From Bradyrhizobium canariense (GTDB lineage: Bacteria > Pseudomonadota > Alphaproteobacteria > Rhizobiales > Xanthobacteraceae): a stretch of 64,000 bases of DNA. The stretch lies in NCBI RefSeq assembly GCF_019402665.1, contig NZ_VSST01000063.1:124001-188000 (forward strand), written 5' to 3'. Shown here one piece after another: positions 32,969 to 42,069 of the stretch; the first letter of the stretch is position 1, and every line of letters begins with the position of its first letter. The position numbers and the translations under genes were made by a program. The notes under the pieces were generated by a model. It saw nothing but the letters and a program-made list of their open reading frames with translations. It ran no database searches and was not told where the DNA came from.

Positions 32969-35782
32969 CTATTGCCCCAGTCGTTCGATCAGGGCCGGTG
33001 CGTGCACCTGGTCGGCCTTGTAGTTGCCGGTCAGCGTGTACATCACGATGTTGGCGCCGGCGCGGTAGGCGAATTCGCGCTGGCGGGGGTCGCCGCCGGT
33101 CACCGGCAGCATGGCCTGTCCGTCGGGCCGCACGGCCCAGGCGCCGGCAAGGTCGTTCGAGGTGATGATGATCGGTGAGACGCCGTCGCCGCCGCGTGCC
33201 GGCCGTTGCGCGCTGTCGTCGTCGTCTTCCCGCGGCAAGGTCTCGACCCAGGTCTGGCCGGTGGTGAAGCGGCCGGGGAAGTCGCGCAATAGAAAGAAGG
33301 TTTTGGTCAGCACGTGCTCGCGCGGCACCGGCTCCAGCTCGGGCACGTCGAGCGAGGACAGGATCTCGCGGAGCGTCTGCATGGCGGGGGTCTGCGCGGC
33401 GCCGTTCGCGCCGGGCGGCGCTTCGACCGCGTCGCGGGTGTCGAACAGCACGGTGCCGCCCTGCTTCATGTAGGCGTCGATTTTGTTGATGGCGTCCCGC
33501 GACGGCTTGGGCGCGCCCGGCACGATCGGCCAATAGATCAGCGGGAAGAAAGCGAGTTCGTCGCGCGCCGGGTCGATGCCGACGGGATCGCCGGCCTCAA
33601 GCGCGGTGCGCTGCGCCAGGAACAGCGTCAATCCTGATAGTCCGGCCCTGACGATGGAATCGACGTCGGCATTGCCGGTCACGACATAGGCGAGGCGGGT
33701 CTGCGACACCGCCTTCATCGCGAACTCGTCGGACGCGCTGTCCGCGTGCGACGGTGTTGGCATGAACGAGGCGAGGCTTGCGAGAACCAGTCCGAAGACG
33801 ATCATCGCGGGCGCGGCGCGGCGGCGCAGCAGCGCGGCAAGACCGCCGCCGAGCACCGCGACGATGATGGCGTCGATCAGGAACAGCGCGAGCGCCGTCG
33901 ACAACAGCCAGCCGCGCAAGTCCTGCGGCTCGGCATTGGTGTAGGTGGCGTGCCGCGCGCGCAGGCTCGCGGTGTTCAGGGCTGCGATACGGTCGGCGCT
34001 GGCAAGCGTGTTCACGGCGAGCGGTCCTTCTGCCGGACCATAGAAGCCCGGCGGATGATCGGGTGTGGCGCGGTCGCGATAATCCGCGGGCAGCGGCTTG
34101 GCGGCGGCCGGCGGCGGACCGAAGGCGCCGAAGCCGTCGAGGATATGCAGCGGCGCCACCGTCTCGGCGCTCGCCTCAGTGGCGACGCCTGCGCCCGGTT
34201 TGGCGGTATAGCCGGACATGTCGACGACGCGCCGCAGGATTTCGACGAAGGTGCCCGACATCGGCAGATCCGACCAACGCATGTCGGCGCTGACGTGGAA
34301 CAGGCTGACGACGCCCTTGCCGCGATGCTCGCCCGTCACCAGCGGCGTGCCGTCTTCCAGCGAGGCCCAGCTTTTGGTGGCGAGCACGGCGTCGGGCTCG
34401 GCCAGCACCTGGCGGCTGATGGTGACGTCCTTGGGGACCACCACGCCGGCAAAAGGACCGTCGGCGGCAAAAGAGGCCAGATGTTGCGGCTTTTCCCAGG
34501 TCAGGCTGCCGCCGAGCGTCCGGCCGCCCTTGCGCAGCTTGACCGGGACGAGATCGTCCTCGGCCTGCGCCAGCCGCGGACCGGCGAACCGCACCAGCAC
34601 GCCGCCCTGGTCGATCCAGGCATTGAGACGCTCGCGGATTTCAGGGGCGATGGTGCCGACATCGGCAAGGATGATCATCGGCAGCTTCTGGTCGAGGAAC
34701 TGCGTGATGCCCTGCTGCGGCGAGCCCTTGTCGGCGAGCCGCACGTCGGCGAACGGCGCCAGCGCGCGGGTGAGATAGAAGGTCGGCGCCAGCAGCGGCT
34801 GCGCGGTCTCGCTGGTAGAGCCCGAGACGATGCCGATGGCGCGGCGGCGCCAGCGCTTGTCGAGCAGCTGCACTGCGCCTGCGGAGCGCTCACCGGCAAT
34901 TTCCAGCCGCGTGATGTCATTGCGCAGCTCGACCGGCAGATCGAACGACGCTTCGGTTTCCTTGTCCTGCGGGCCGAACGAATAACGCGCTTCGCCGATC
35001 GGCGAGGCCTTCTGGTCCAGCGCGCGTACGGTGCCGATCGCGATGCCGCTGTCGGTGCGCAGCACCTTCACCGTCATTTTGGCTGCGGCGTTCTCGGCCG
35101 CGACCAGGGCCAGCGGCGACGAGGTACCGCCTTCGAACACGGTCAGGCTGCGATCGCCGATGGTCTTGCCGAGGCCCGCCACGAATTCCTCGCCGCGACC
35201 GGTGTCGACGCTGTCGGAGAGCCAGGCGATCTCGCAGTCGCCGGTCGCTTTCAGGAAGCGATCGATTGCGGTCAGGGTCTCGACGCGGTCGATGGAATAC
35301 GGCTTTGGCGTCAGCTGCCGCAACGCGACGCGCGCGGCGCCCGCCGGCATCAGGGTGATATCGCGGTTCGGCTCCGACAGCGGCACCAGCGCAATCGCGC
35401 GGCGGTCGTTCTCGGCACTGGCGATCAATTCGTCGGCGGCCCTGATCCTGATGTCCCAGTTGGACGCCGCGCTCCAGCCGTCGTCGAACATGATCATCAG
35501 CGGCGCCTTGCTGGCGGCCGCGCCTGTTTGCGGATTCCAGATCGGGCCGGCGGCGGCGAAAATGACCAGCGCCGCGGCCAGCAGCCGCAATGCGGTCAGC
35601 CACCACGGCGTCCGCGACGGGGTCTCTTCGCGCGGTGCGATGTCGAACAGCAGGCGCGTCGGCGGAAACTCGATCCGGCGCGGCCGCGGCGGCATCACCC
35701 GCAACAGCCACCACAGCACCGGCAGGCTGACGAGGCCGATCAGGAGCAGCGGTTCGGTGAAGGCGAGCGGCAGTCCCATCAT
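32969..35782 (-). CDS. DUF4159 protein with N-terminal BatA-like membrane domain
   Basis: A 937-residue protein. Residues 8-30 and 60-80 are membrane helices of the BatA/aerotolerance N-terminal type (PLLLIGLVSLPVLWWLLRVM, then PPRPRRIEFPPTRLL). A VWA-like region follows with FDDGWSA (99-105), in which the DxSxS site is degenerate (Gly for the first Ser). Another membrane segment lies near 635-655, and the final ~230 residues are DUF4159 (SQTRLAYVVTGNADVDSI, FFPLIYWPIVP). Its ATG overlaps the DUF58 stop (ATGA). The MoxR neighbourhood suggests a chaperone-assisted envelope complex. Confidence 0.82.
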   Translation of the reverse strand: MMGLPLAFTEPLLLIGLVSLPVLWWLLRVMPPRPRRIEFPPTRLLFDIAPREETPSRTPWWLTALRLLAAALVIFAAAGPIWNPQTGAAASKAPLMIMFDDGWSAASNWDIRIRAADELIASAENDRRAIALVPLSEPNRDITLMPAGAARVALRQLTPKPYSIDRVETLTAIDRFLKATGDCEIAWLSDSVDTGRGEEFVAGLGKTIGDRSLTVFEGGTSSPLALVAAENAAAKMTVKVLRTDSGIAIGTVRALDQKASPIGEARYSFGPQDKETEASFDLPVELRNDITRLEIAGERSAGAVQLLDKRWRRRAIGIVSGSTSETAQPLLAPTFYLTRALAPFADVRLADKGSPQQGITQFLDQKLPMIILADVGTIAPEIRERLNAWIDQGGVLVRFAGPRLAQAEDDLVPVKLRKGGRTLGGSLTWEKPQHLASFAADGPFAGVVVPKDVTISRQVLAEPDAVLATKSWASLEDGTPLVTGEHRGKGVVSLFHVSADMRWSDLPMSGTFVEILRRVVDMSGYTAKPGAGVATEASAETVAPLHILDGFGAFGPPPAAAKPLPADYRDRATPDHPPGFYGPAEGPLAVNTLASADRIAALNTASLRARHATYTNAEPQDLRGWLLSTALALFLIDAIIVAVLGGGLAALLRRRAAPAMIVFGLVLASLASFMPTPSHADSASDEFAMKAVSQTRLAYVVTGNADVDSIVRAGLSGLTLFLAQRTALEAGDPVGIDPARDELAFFPLIYWPIVPGAPKPSRDAINKIDAYMKQGGTVLFDTRDAVEAPPGANGAAQTPAMQTLREILSSLDVPELEPVPREHVLTKTFFLLRDFPGRFTTGQTWVETLPREDDDDSAQRPARGGDGVSPIIITSNDLAGAWAVRPDGQAMLPVTGGDPRQREFAYRAGANIVMYTLTGNYKADQVHAPALIERLGQ

Positions 35783-36723
35783 GCTGCCGGCCCCGCCTTG
35801 ATCGTCGTGGTGCGGGCGCCCGACTTGCTCACCTGCATGCCGGCATGGAGGAACAGCAGGAGCTCGGCGGCCGAGCGGTCGGTCGCATGTGTCGTGAACA
35901 GCCAGTCGAGCTTGTTGGTCTCGGCGCGGATCTGGTCGCGGTGCAGCGCGAGCCGCGCGGTGTAATCCTGCGCCCAGCTCTCGGCGCGGCCGGCGGTGAT
36001 CACGCCGAACCCTTCTGGCTCGACGAACTCGACGCGGCCGGAATAGGGGAATGATTCCTCGGCGGGATCGACGACCTGCACGAGCGTGCCATGCGCACCG
36101 GAGCCGGACAGGCCGCCGAGCGTGGTCCTGATCTCGGAGATCGGCGACCAGAAGTCCGACAGCACGATCGTCTCGGCCAGCGCCGCGGGCACGAAGGACG
36201 GCGGCAGGCTCAAGCGGTCGGCATCGTCATGCAGCATCGCCTGCGCCATCTTGTCGATGACGCTGCGGCTCGCGGTCGGTGCCATCAGCCCGGGAATGCC
36301 GACGCGTTCGCCGCCGGAGACGAGCAACTCGGCCAGCGCGAAGGCGACGATCAGCGTCCGCTCGAGCTTGGATTCGCGCGCCTGTTTTGAAGCGAAGGCC
36401 ATCGAGGGCGAGCGGTCGGGCCAGATCCAGACCGTGTGCGAGGCTTCCCATTCGAGCTCGCGGACATAGAGCAGATCGTCGCGCGCCGATCGCCGCCAGT
36501 CGACGTTCTGCGACGGCTCGCCGGAGACGAAGCGGCGGTACTGCCAGAAATTTTCGCCGGAGCCGGCGCGACGGCGGCCGTGCAGGCCGTGAATGACGTT
36601 GGCGGCGATACGGCGGGCCTCGAGCACCAGGCGCGGCAAGGAAGCTGCGAGCGTGCGGCTTTCGCCATCGGCACGTCGGATCGCGATGATTTCCTTTGCT
36701 GCGTGCCCGTTCTCCGCCGCCAT
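35779..36723 (-). CDS. DUF58 domain protein
   Basis: A 314-residue protein. The DUF58 signature is clear: GSGENFWQYRRFVSGEPSQN followed by VDWRRSARDDLLYVRE, then IWPDRSPSMAF, which is a VWA-like DxSxS site. DUF58 proteins are regular partners of MoxR ATPases and are thought to help assemble periplasmic or membrane complexes. The ATG at 36723 overlaps the moxR stop (TGATG), and a TTG directly before it would add one residue. No membrane segment is evident, so it is cytoplasmic and peripheral. Confidence 0.9.
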   Translation of the reverse strand: MAAENGHAAKEIIAIRRADGESRTLAASLPRLVLEARRIAANVIHGLHGRRRAGSGENFWQYRRFVSGEPSQNVDWRRSARDDLLYVRELEWEASHTVWIWPDRSPSMAFASKQARESKLERTLIVAFALAELLVSGGERVGIPGLMAPTASRSVIDKMAQAMLHDDADRLSLPPSFVPAALAETIVLSDFWSPISEIRTTLGGLSGSGAHGTLVQVVDPAEESFPYSGRVEFVEPEGFGVITAGRAESWAQDYTARLALHRDQIRAETNKLDWLFTTHATDRSAAELLLFLHAGMQVSKSGARTTTIKAGPAA

Positions 36724-37721
36724 CAACCGATCCGTGTCTTCAATTGCCGGATCACGTCCGGAATCGTGCGGCCTTCGGCGCGCGCCTGGAACGTCAGCGC
36801 CATGCGGTGCTTCAGCACGGGCTCGGCGAGGTCGAGCACGTCGTCGATCGAAGGCGCGAGGCGTCCGTCGATCAGCGCGCGTGCGCGCACCGCGAGCATC
36901 AGCGATTGGCTGGCGCGCGGGCCCGGGCCCCAGGCGATGAATTTGCTGGTGTCGCCGCCGTCCGGACCCGGACGGGCCGCGCGCACCAGCGACAGGATCG
37001 CCTCGACCACGGAATCGCCGACCGGCAGGCGCCGGATCAGTCGCTGCGCGGTGATGAGTGCGTCAGGTGTCATCGTGCCCTTCGCCAGCGTCTCGTCGGC
37101 GCCGGTGGTTTCGAACAGGATGCGGCGCTCGGCGTCGCGGTCGGGATAGTCGACGTCGATCTCCATCAGGAAACGGTCGAGCTGGGCTTCAGGCAGCGGA
37201 TAGGTGCCTTCCTGCTCCAGCGGATTTTGCGTGGCGAGCACGTGGAACGGCTTCGGCAGGTCGTGACGCGCGCCGGCGACGGTGATGTGCTGCTCCTGCA
37301 TCGCCTGCAGCAGCGCCGACTGCGTGCGCGGGCTGGCGCGGTTGATCTCGTCGGCCATCAGCAGTTGCGCGAACACGGGGCCGGAGATGAAGCGGAAGGC
37401 ACGCTTGCCGGAGGTGCTCTCGTCGAGCACTTCGGCGCCGAGAATGTCCGACGGCATCAGGTCGGGCGTGAACTGGATGCGCTTGGCATCGAGGCCGAGG
37501 GTGATGCCGAGCGTCTCGACCAGCTTGGTCTTGGCGAGGCCGGGGACGCCGATCAACAGCGCATGGCCGCCGGAGAGGATCGTGACCAGCGTGTTCTCGA
37601 TCACGCGATCCTGACCGAAGATGACGGAGCCGATCGCCTCTTTCGCCGCGCGAATCTGGCTCGACACCTGCTCGGCCGAACGGACGATTCCGTCTTCGAG
37701 CTTCTCGACACTCTCCGCCAT
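36723..37721 (-). CDS. MoxR-family AAA+ ATPase
   Basis: A 332-residue AAA+ protein. Walker A is GVPGLAKT (58-65), Walker B is LLMADEINRA, and sensor motifs follow (VLATQNPLEQEGTYPLPEA, QLDRFL). The MoxR subclass acts as a chaperone-like ATPase for VWA-domain proteins, three of which are encoded downstream in the same operon (DUF58, DUF4159, VWA-like). It is the first gene of the minus-strand operon and is divergent from the DUF1285 gene, with a 276-bp gap that holds the promoters. Confidence 0.94.
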   Translation of the reverse strand: MAESVEKLEDGIVRSAEQVSSQIRAAKEAIGSVIFGQDRVIENTLVTILSGGHALLIGVPGLAKTKLVETLGITLGLDAKRIQFTPDLMPSDILGAEVLDESTSGKRAFRFISGPVFAQLLMADEINRASPRTQSALLQAMQEQHITVAGARHDLPKPFHVLATQNPLEQEGTYPLPEAQLDRFLMEIDVDYPDRDAERRILFETTGADETLAKGTMTPDALITAQRLIRRLPVGDSVVEAILSLVRAARPGPDGGDTSKFIAWGPGPRASQSLMLAVRARALIDGRLAPSIDDVLDLAEPVLKHRMALTFQARAEGRTIPDVIRQLKTRIG

Positions 37722-37997
37722 CCGTTAGCTCCTTCAGCCTGCCATGCAGCTCGCTTGCGTCGTCATGTCGTCACGTCCTCAACTCAAGACGTGGGCCCTA
37801 TGCTAGACTTGCAGGAAGGCCATGTATTCGTTGAATTAACCTATCCCCACCTTATCGGCTTAGGGATATGTAGGGCATCACGAAGTGGCGACCTCCACAC
37901 CGGATGAATCCGGGGTGGAACCGTGCACCGGCATACAACGTAGACTTACAATTCAGACTTGCACCGATCGTGCCAAATGACAAAGTCAGGGCAAACC

Positions 37998-38609
37998 ATG
38001 GCGAACCAAGGGCAGAGCGCCGATCGCGGTCTTGAGGGGCTGACTGCCGCTGCCAAAACTGCTGCCGATGCCGAAGGCGCCAAAAAGGGCCTGCCTCCGG
38101 TGCATTTGTGGAATCCGCCGTTCTGCGGCGATCTCGACATGCGAATCGCGTCCGATGGTACTTGGTTCTATTTGGGGACGCCAATCGGCCGTCATGCCTT
38201 GGTTCGCCTGTTCTCGACCATCCTCAAGCGCGAAGGCGACAAGCATTTCCTCGTCACTCCGGTGGAGAAGGTCGGGATTCGCGTCGACGACGCGCCGTTC
38301 ATGGCGGTCGAGATGCAGAAGGACGGCGAGGCCAACCATCGCGTGCTCCGCTTCCGCACCAATGTCGACGACTGGGTCACCTGCGATGCGGCGCACCGGC
38401 TGCGCTTCGAGCAGGCCAGAGACGGCGGGCTGACGCCCTATCTGCACGTCCGCGCCGAGCTCTGGGCCAAGGTCACCCGCGCGCTCTATTACGATCTTGT
38501 TGACATGGGTGAGGAGCGGATGGTCGATGGCCAGCCGATGTTCGGTGTCGAATCGGCCGGCGAATTCTTTGCCATGGCCGATGCGGAGCAGGTGAGGGCC
38601 GCGCTTTGA
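37998..38609 (+). CDS. DUF1285 protein
   Basis: A 203-residue protein. The core segments VHLWNPPFCGDLDMRIASDG, TWFYLGTPIGRHALVRLFS and EGDKHFLVTPVEKVGIRVDD (in part) match the DUF1285 family, a two-domain beta-rich fold of unknown function. The start could also be the ATG at 37977; 37998 is closer to the domain. It overlaps the Nudix gene by 4 bp (TTGA), and the following genes to 41567 are equally tight, so this is the first gene of a five-gene transcript. Confidence 0.85.
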   Translation: MANQGQSADRGLEGLTAAAKTAADAEGAKKGLPPVHLWNPPFCGDLDMRIASDGTWFYLGTPIGRHALVRLFSTILKREGDKHFLVTPVEKVGIRVDDAPFMAVEMQKDGEANHRVLRFRTNVDDWVTCDAAHRLRFEQARDGGLTPYLHVRAELWAKVTRALYYDLVDMGEERMVDGQPMFGVESAGEFFAMADAEQVRAAL

Positions 38610-39277
38610 ACAAGCCTATCTCCAGGAACGATCCCGCCGTGATCGGTGCGGCCGATTTCTTCGCCCGCTCCTCCGCGCGGCTCGGCTTCGACGTTCCGCC
38701 CGGTCTCTACGATCCCAACATCATTCCTGCCTCGGGCGATCCCGGTACCGACAAGATGCTCGAGATCATCGCGCGCGAGCAGCCGGTGCGGCCGGCGGCG
38801 GTCCTGATCGCGGTGGTCGATCATCCCGAGCCGACCATCCTCCTGACGCAGCGGTCGGCGCATCTGAACGACCATGCCGGCCAGATCGCCTTTCCCGGCG
38901 GCAAGATCGACGCGACCGACCGCTCGCCGCTCGATGCGGCGCTGCGCGAGGCCGAGGAGGAGGTCGGGCTGTCCAGAGACTTCGTCGAGCCGATCGGCTA
39001 TCTCGATCTCTACGGCACCGGCTTCGGCTTCCGCATCCTGCCGACGGTTGCCAGGGTGCGCCCAGGTTTTGAGCTGACGATCAACCATTCCGAGGTTGAT
39101 GATGCGTTCGAAGTGCCGCTATCCTTCCTGATGAACCCGGCCAACCACCAGGTGCACAGCAAGGAATTCCGCGGCATGGAGCGGTCCTACTACGCGATGC
39201 CGTTTGCCGAACGCTACATCTGGGGCGCGACGGCCGGCATGCTGCGTGTGCTCTACGAGCGGATCTATTCGTCATGA
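38606..39277 (+). CDS. CoA pyrophosphatase-like Nudix hydrolase
   Basis: A 223-residue Nudix protein of the NudL/PCD1 type, which splits coenzyme A or related compounds into phosphopantetheine and ADP. The CoA-specific upstream motif is LLTQRSAHLNDHAGQIAFPG and the Nudix box is GGKIDATDRSPLDAALREAE, continuing EEVGL. The start is TTG, overlapping the DUF1285 stop; no ATG lies before the domain. Its 3' end overlaps the DUF6111 start by 4 bp. It is part of the same tight operon as cca. Confidence 0.9.
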   Translation: MNKPISRNDPAVIGAADFFARSSARLGFDVPPGLYDPNIIPASGDPGTDKMLEIIAREQPVRPAAVLIAVVDHPEPTILLTQRSAHLNDHAGQIAFPGGKIDATDRSPLDAALREAEEEVGLSRDFVEPIGYLDLYGTGFGFRILPTVARVRPGFELTINHSEVDDAFEVPLSFLMNPANHQVHSKEFRGMERSYYAMPFAERYIWGATAGMLRVLYERIYSS

Positions 39278-39537
39278 TCCGGCCGATCCTGACCGAGATC
39301 GGAATCTTCCTCGTTCCCTTTGCCGTCTATGCGCTGTTCCTGGCCGCCACGCGTTCCGGCCTGTTCGTGCAATCGTCCTGGCCGACCACCATCGTCGCGC
39401 GTCTCATGCTGGCGGCGCTCGTGCTGGTGATCGCGGGGCTGATCGGCTTTGCGCATTACTCCGGCGCTGCGCCGGATTCGACCTATGTCCCCGCCCATGT
39501 CGAGAACGGCAAGCTCGTGCCGGGCGTGGAAAGATAG
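39274..39537 (+). CDS. DUF6111 small membrane protein
   Basis: An 87-residue protein with two hydrophobic helices (residues 7-29 and 40-63) and a short hydrophilic tail (PDSTYVPAHVENGKLVPGVE) that matches DUF6111. Its function is unknown. It lies between the CoA pyrophosphatase and CCA-adding enzyme genes, 9 bp before the latter. The conserved tail would face the periplasm or cytoplasm depending on topology, which I cannot decide. Confidence 0.8.
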   Translation: MIRPILTEIGIFLVPFAVYALFLAATRSGLFVQSSWPTTIVARLMLAALVLVIAGLIGFAHYSGAAPDSTYVPAHVENGKLVPGVER

Positions 39538-39546
39538 GGCCGGCCG

Positions 39547-40803
39547 ATGAGCGCGGTGCCCATGCTCGCCGATGCGCCCTGGCTGATTTCGGGCGGGACC
39601 GCGCGCGTCCTGCAATTGCTCAATGCGGATGGCGAGGAGGCGCGGGTTGTCGGCGGCGCCGTGCGCAACGCGCTGCTCGGCCTCGTGCCCGGCGACATCG
39701 ACATCGCGACCACGGCGCTCCCGCACGAGGTGATGCGGCGCGCCAAGAGCGCCGGCATCAAGGCCGTGCCGACCGGCATCGACCACGGCACGGTCACCCT
39801 CGTCATCGACAGCCAGCCTTACGAAGTCACGACGCTGCGCGAGGATACCGAGACGTTCGGCCGCAAGGCCAAGGTTGCGTTCGGCCGCGACTGGGTGAAG
39901 GACGCCGAGCGCCGCGACTTCACGATGAACGGGCTCTCGGTCGATGCTGACGGCGTCGTCCACGATTATGTCGGAGGCATCGCGGATGCGGCCGCGCGGC
40001 GCGTGCGCTTCATCGGCGATCCCGACCAGCGCATCGCCGAGGATTTCCTGCGCATTCTGCGCTTCTTCCGCATCCACGCCGCCTTCGGTGCCGGCGATCC
40101 CGACCGCGACGGCTATCTCGCCTGCATCCGCGGCCGCGCCGGACTTGCCAGCCTCTCGGCCGAGCGGCTGCGCATGGAGACGCTGAAGCTGCTGGTCGCC
40201 GGCGGCGCCTCTGCCGCCGCGCTCGCCATGGCGGACGGCGGATTGCTGCAGGCGCTGACCGGCGGCGTCGTCTATACCGGGCCGCTCTCGGCGATGATCG
40301 CGATCGAGCGCGAGCTTGGCCTCACCGCAAGCAGCACGCGGCGGCTCGCCGCGCTGACGGTCGCGGTGACCGAAGACGCCAAGCGCGTCGCCACGCGCCT
40401 GAGACTCTCCAATGCGGAAACCAAGGCGCTGGATTCGATGGGGCATCGCTGGTGGCGCCTGGCCACCAAGGGGGAAGCCGATGCGCGGCGGCTGCTCTAC
40501 CGGCTCGGTGCGGAGCGCTATCACGATCGCGTGTTGCTGGGCTGGGCGCGAGCCGGCGGTGACGTCGGCTCGTCTGGATGGCGTGCGCTCGCCGAGCTGC
40601 CGCAGCGCTGGATTGCGCCGAAATTTCCGCTTCGCGCCGCCGACTTCATCGCGCGCGGCATGGCGGAAGGACCCGCGCTCGGACATGTCTTGACGCTCGC
40701 CGAGGACGCTTGGCTCGCGGCAGATTTTCCCCTAGATGAAGCCGCACTCGCTTCCATCGCCGATCAAGCTGCGGCACGAATCAGCCGCGATGAGAGAACG
40801 TGA
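39547..40803 (+). CDS. cca: CCA tRNA nucleotidyltransferase
   Basis: A 418-residue class II nucleotidyltransferase that adds or repairs the CCA end of tRNA. The catalytic head has ARVVGGAVRNALLGLVPGDI with the DxD motif DIDIATT, then the nucleotide-binding motifs GTVTLVI, RRDFTMNGLSVDADG (motif C) and RIAEDFLRILRFFRIHA (motif D, EDxxRxxR). The C-terminal half is the helical tRNA-binding part. It overlaps the exporter gene by 4 bp. Pairing with a Nudix gene is usual in alphaproteobacteria. Confidence 0.94.
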   Translation: MSAVPMLADAPWLISGGTARVLQLLNADGEEARVVGGAVRNALLGLVPGDIDIATTALPHEVMRRAKSAGIKAVPTGIDHGTVTLVIDSQPYEVTTLREDTETFGRKAKVAFGRDWVKDAERRDFTMNGLSVDADGVVHDYVGGIADAAARRVRFIGDPDQRIAEDFLRILRFFRIHAAFGAGDPDRDGYLACIRGRAGLASLSAERLRMETLKLLVAGGASAAALAMADGGLLQALTGGVVYTGPLSAMIAIERELGLTASSTRRLAALTVAVTEDAKRVATRLRLSNAETKALDSMGHRWWRLATKGEADARRLLYRLGAERYHDRVLLGWARAGGDVGSSGWRALAELPQRWIAPKFPLRAADFIARGMAEGPALGHVLTLAEDAWLAADFPLDEAALASIADQAAARISRDERT

Positions 40804-41567
40804 CCATCGTCTCAGGCTTCGCCGACATCTCGATTTTTCAGCTCCTGCTGGTCGCGTTGATGGCGTTGTTTGCTTCGATCATCGGTGGTCTCGCCGGCTA
40901 CGGCACCGGCGCCTTGATGCCGCTGGTGCTGGTCCCTCTCGTTGGCGCCGAGCCGGTGGTGCCGATCATCGCGATCTCCGCGATCTTTACCAATTCCAGC
41001 CGCGCGGCCGCCTATCTCCGCCATGCCGATCGCCGCCGCGCGCTGATCGTGCTGGCCTGCGCGGCACTGACGACCGCCCTTGGTGCCTACGGCTATACGC
41101 GGCTGACCAATGCCGGCGCGGCACTCGTGATCGGCTCCATGCTGATCCTGAGCGTGCCGCTGCGCCGGGTGCTCCGCCGCCGCCAGGTCAAGATCGGCGA
41201 CACTGGGCTTGCGGCCGGCTCGGTCGGCTATGGCGTGCTGGTCGGCGGCACCTCCGGCTCCGGCGTGGTCCTGCTGTCGCTGCTGATGGCCGCCGGCCTC
41301 GAAGGCGCTGCCGTGATCGCGACCGATGCCATGATCTCGCTCGGCACCGGCCTCATCAAGATCTCGGTGTTTGGGCTGGCCGGCGCCGTGACCGCTCAGG
41401 TGCTCGCCTTTGCACTTCTGATCGGCGCCATCGCGATTCCCGGCGCGTTCTTGGCCAAGGCCTTTGTCGAGCGGATGCCGGTGCACATCCACACCGCGAT
41501 CCTCGATGTCGCGGTGATCACGGGCGGGCTGGTGATGATTTCGGCAGCGGCGAGGCAGCTCATCTAA
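40800..41567 (+). CDS. TauE/SafE family anion exporter (sulfite exporter-like)
   Basis: A 255-residue polytopic membrane protein with about eight helices. The family repeat is visible as GGLAGYGTGALMPLVLVPLVGAEP near the N-terminus and again as GYGVLVGGTSGSGVVLLSLL in the middle. Family members export sulfite, sulfoacetate or related organic anions; nothing nearby says which. The start is GTG at 40800, inside the cca stop codon overlap. It is the last gene of the tight run from DUF1285. Confidence 0.88.
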   Translation: MTIVSGFADISIFQLLLVALMALFASIIGGLAGYGTGALMPLVLVPLVGAEPVVPIIAISAIFTNSSRAAAYLRHADRRRALIVLACAALTTALGAYGYTRLTNAGAALVIGSMLILSVPLRRVLRRRQVKIGDTGLAAGSVGYGVLVGGTSGSGVVLLSLLMAAGLEGAAVIATDAMISLGTGLIKISVFGLAGAVTAQVLAFALLIGAIAIPGAFLAKAFVERMPVHIHTAILDVAVITGGLVMISAAARQLI

Positions 41568-41609
41568 CGCCGCCAGGTGTCCCGCTGCGGGTTGGGTTAC
41601 GCCGCAGGT

Positions 41610-41939
41610 CTAGTGTGAGGGACTGCAGTCCAGTTCCTTGATCCTGCCGGCGGCGTCAAACGCCAAAAGTGCACTCATCACACCAGCACTGGTGATGTAC
41701 GAGATAATGGTGCGGTCGTTCTGCGAGGGATTGAGATCATCCAACGTGCTTGCCGGATATTTTCGGAGGCGATCGACCCAATAGGCACGAAGTGCCTCGC
41801 GGCCGGTAATGGTTTGGACACCGGCGCAGCCGCAGTGCACAACGGCATCTTCGGCATATAGCTCCAAGATCGCCTCGATATCGCCCGCGCGATAGGCATC
41901 AAGCCAGTCAACCGCAACGGCCATCGGGTCAAAGGACAT
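41610..41939 (-). CDS. SnoaL/NTF2-like small protein
   Basis: A 109-residue NTF2-fold protein. The N-terminal helix (DPMAVAVDWLDAYRAGDIEA) and the first strand (ILELYAEDAVVHCGCAG) are typical, with GREALRAYWVDRLRK after them. The active-site pocket of this fold varies, so the function is open. The ATG at 41939 is preferred; in-frame codons at 41954 and beyond add a non-homologous leader. It is divergent from the large LuxR-fusion gene, with a 130-bp promoter gap. Confidence 0.75.
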   Translation of the reverse strand: MSFDPMAVAVDWLDAYRAGDIEAILELYAEDAVVHCGCAGVQTITGREALRAYWVDRLRKYPASTLDDLNPSQNDRTIISYITSAGVMSALLAFDAAGRIKELDCSPSH

Positions 41940-42069
41940 ATTTTTCACTCGCATGCCGTCCAAATCTGCTTCAGGCTCTGGAACTGCCGAGCCTTTTTTG
42001 ATTTTAATATCCCACCCGGGCACGGCCATATGGCGAACGACATAGAGGACCGGGCCGAGGGCAAGATCG

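Noticed and set aside
33746..35965. 739-residue open frame antisense to the DUF4159 gene
   Set aside because: Low-complexity Arg/Gly/Ala shadow; the minus-strand gene has membrane helices and the DUF4159 domain.
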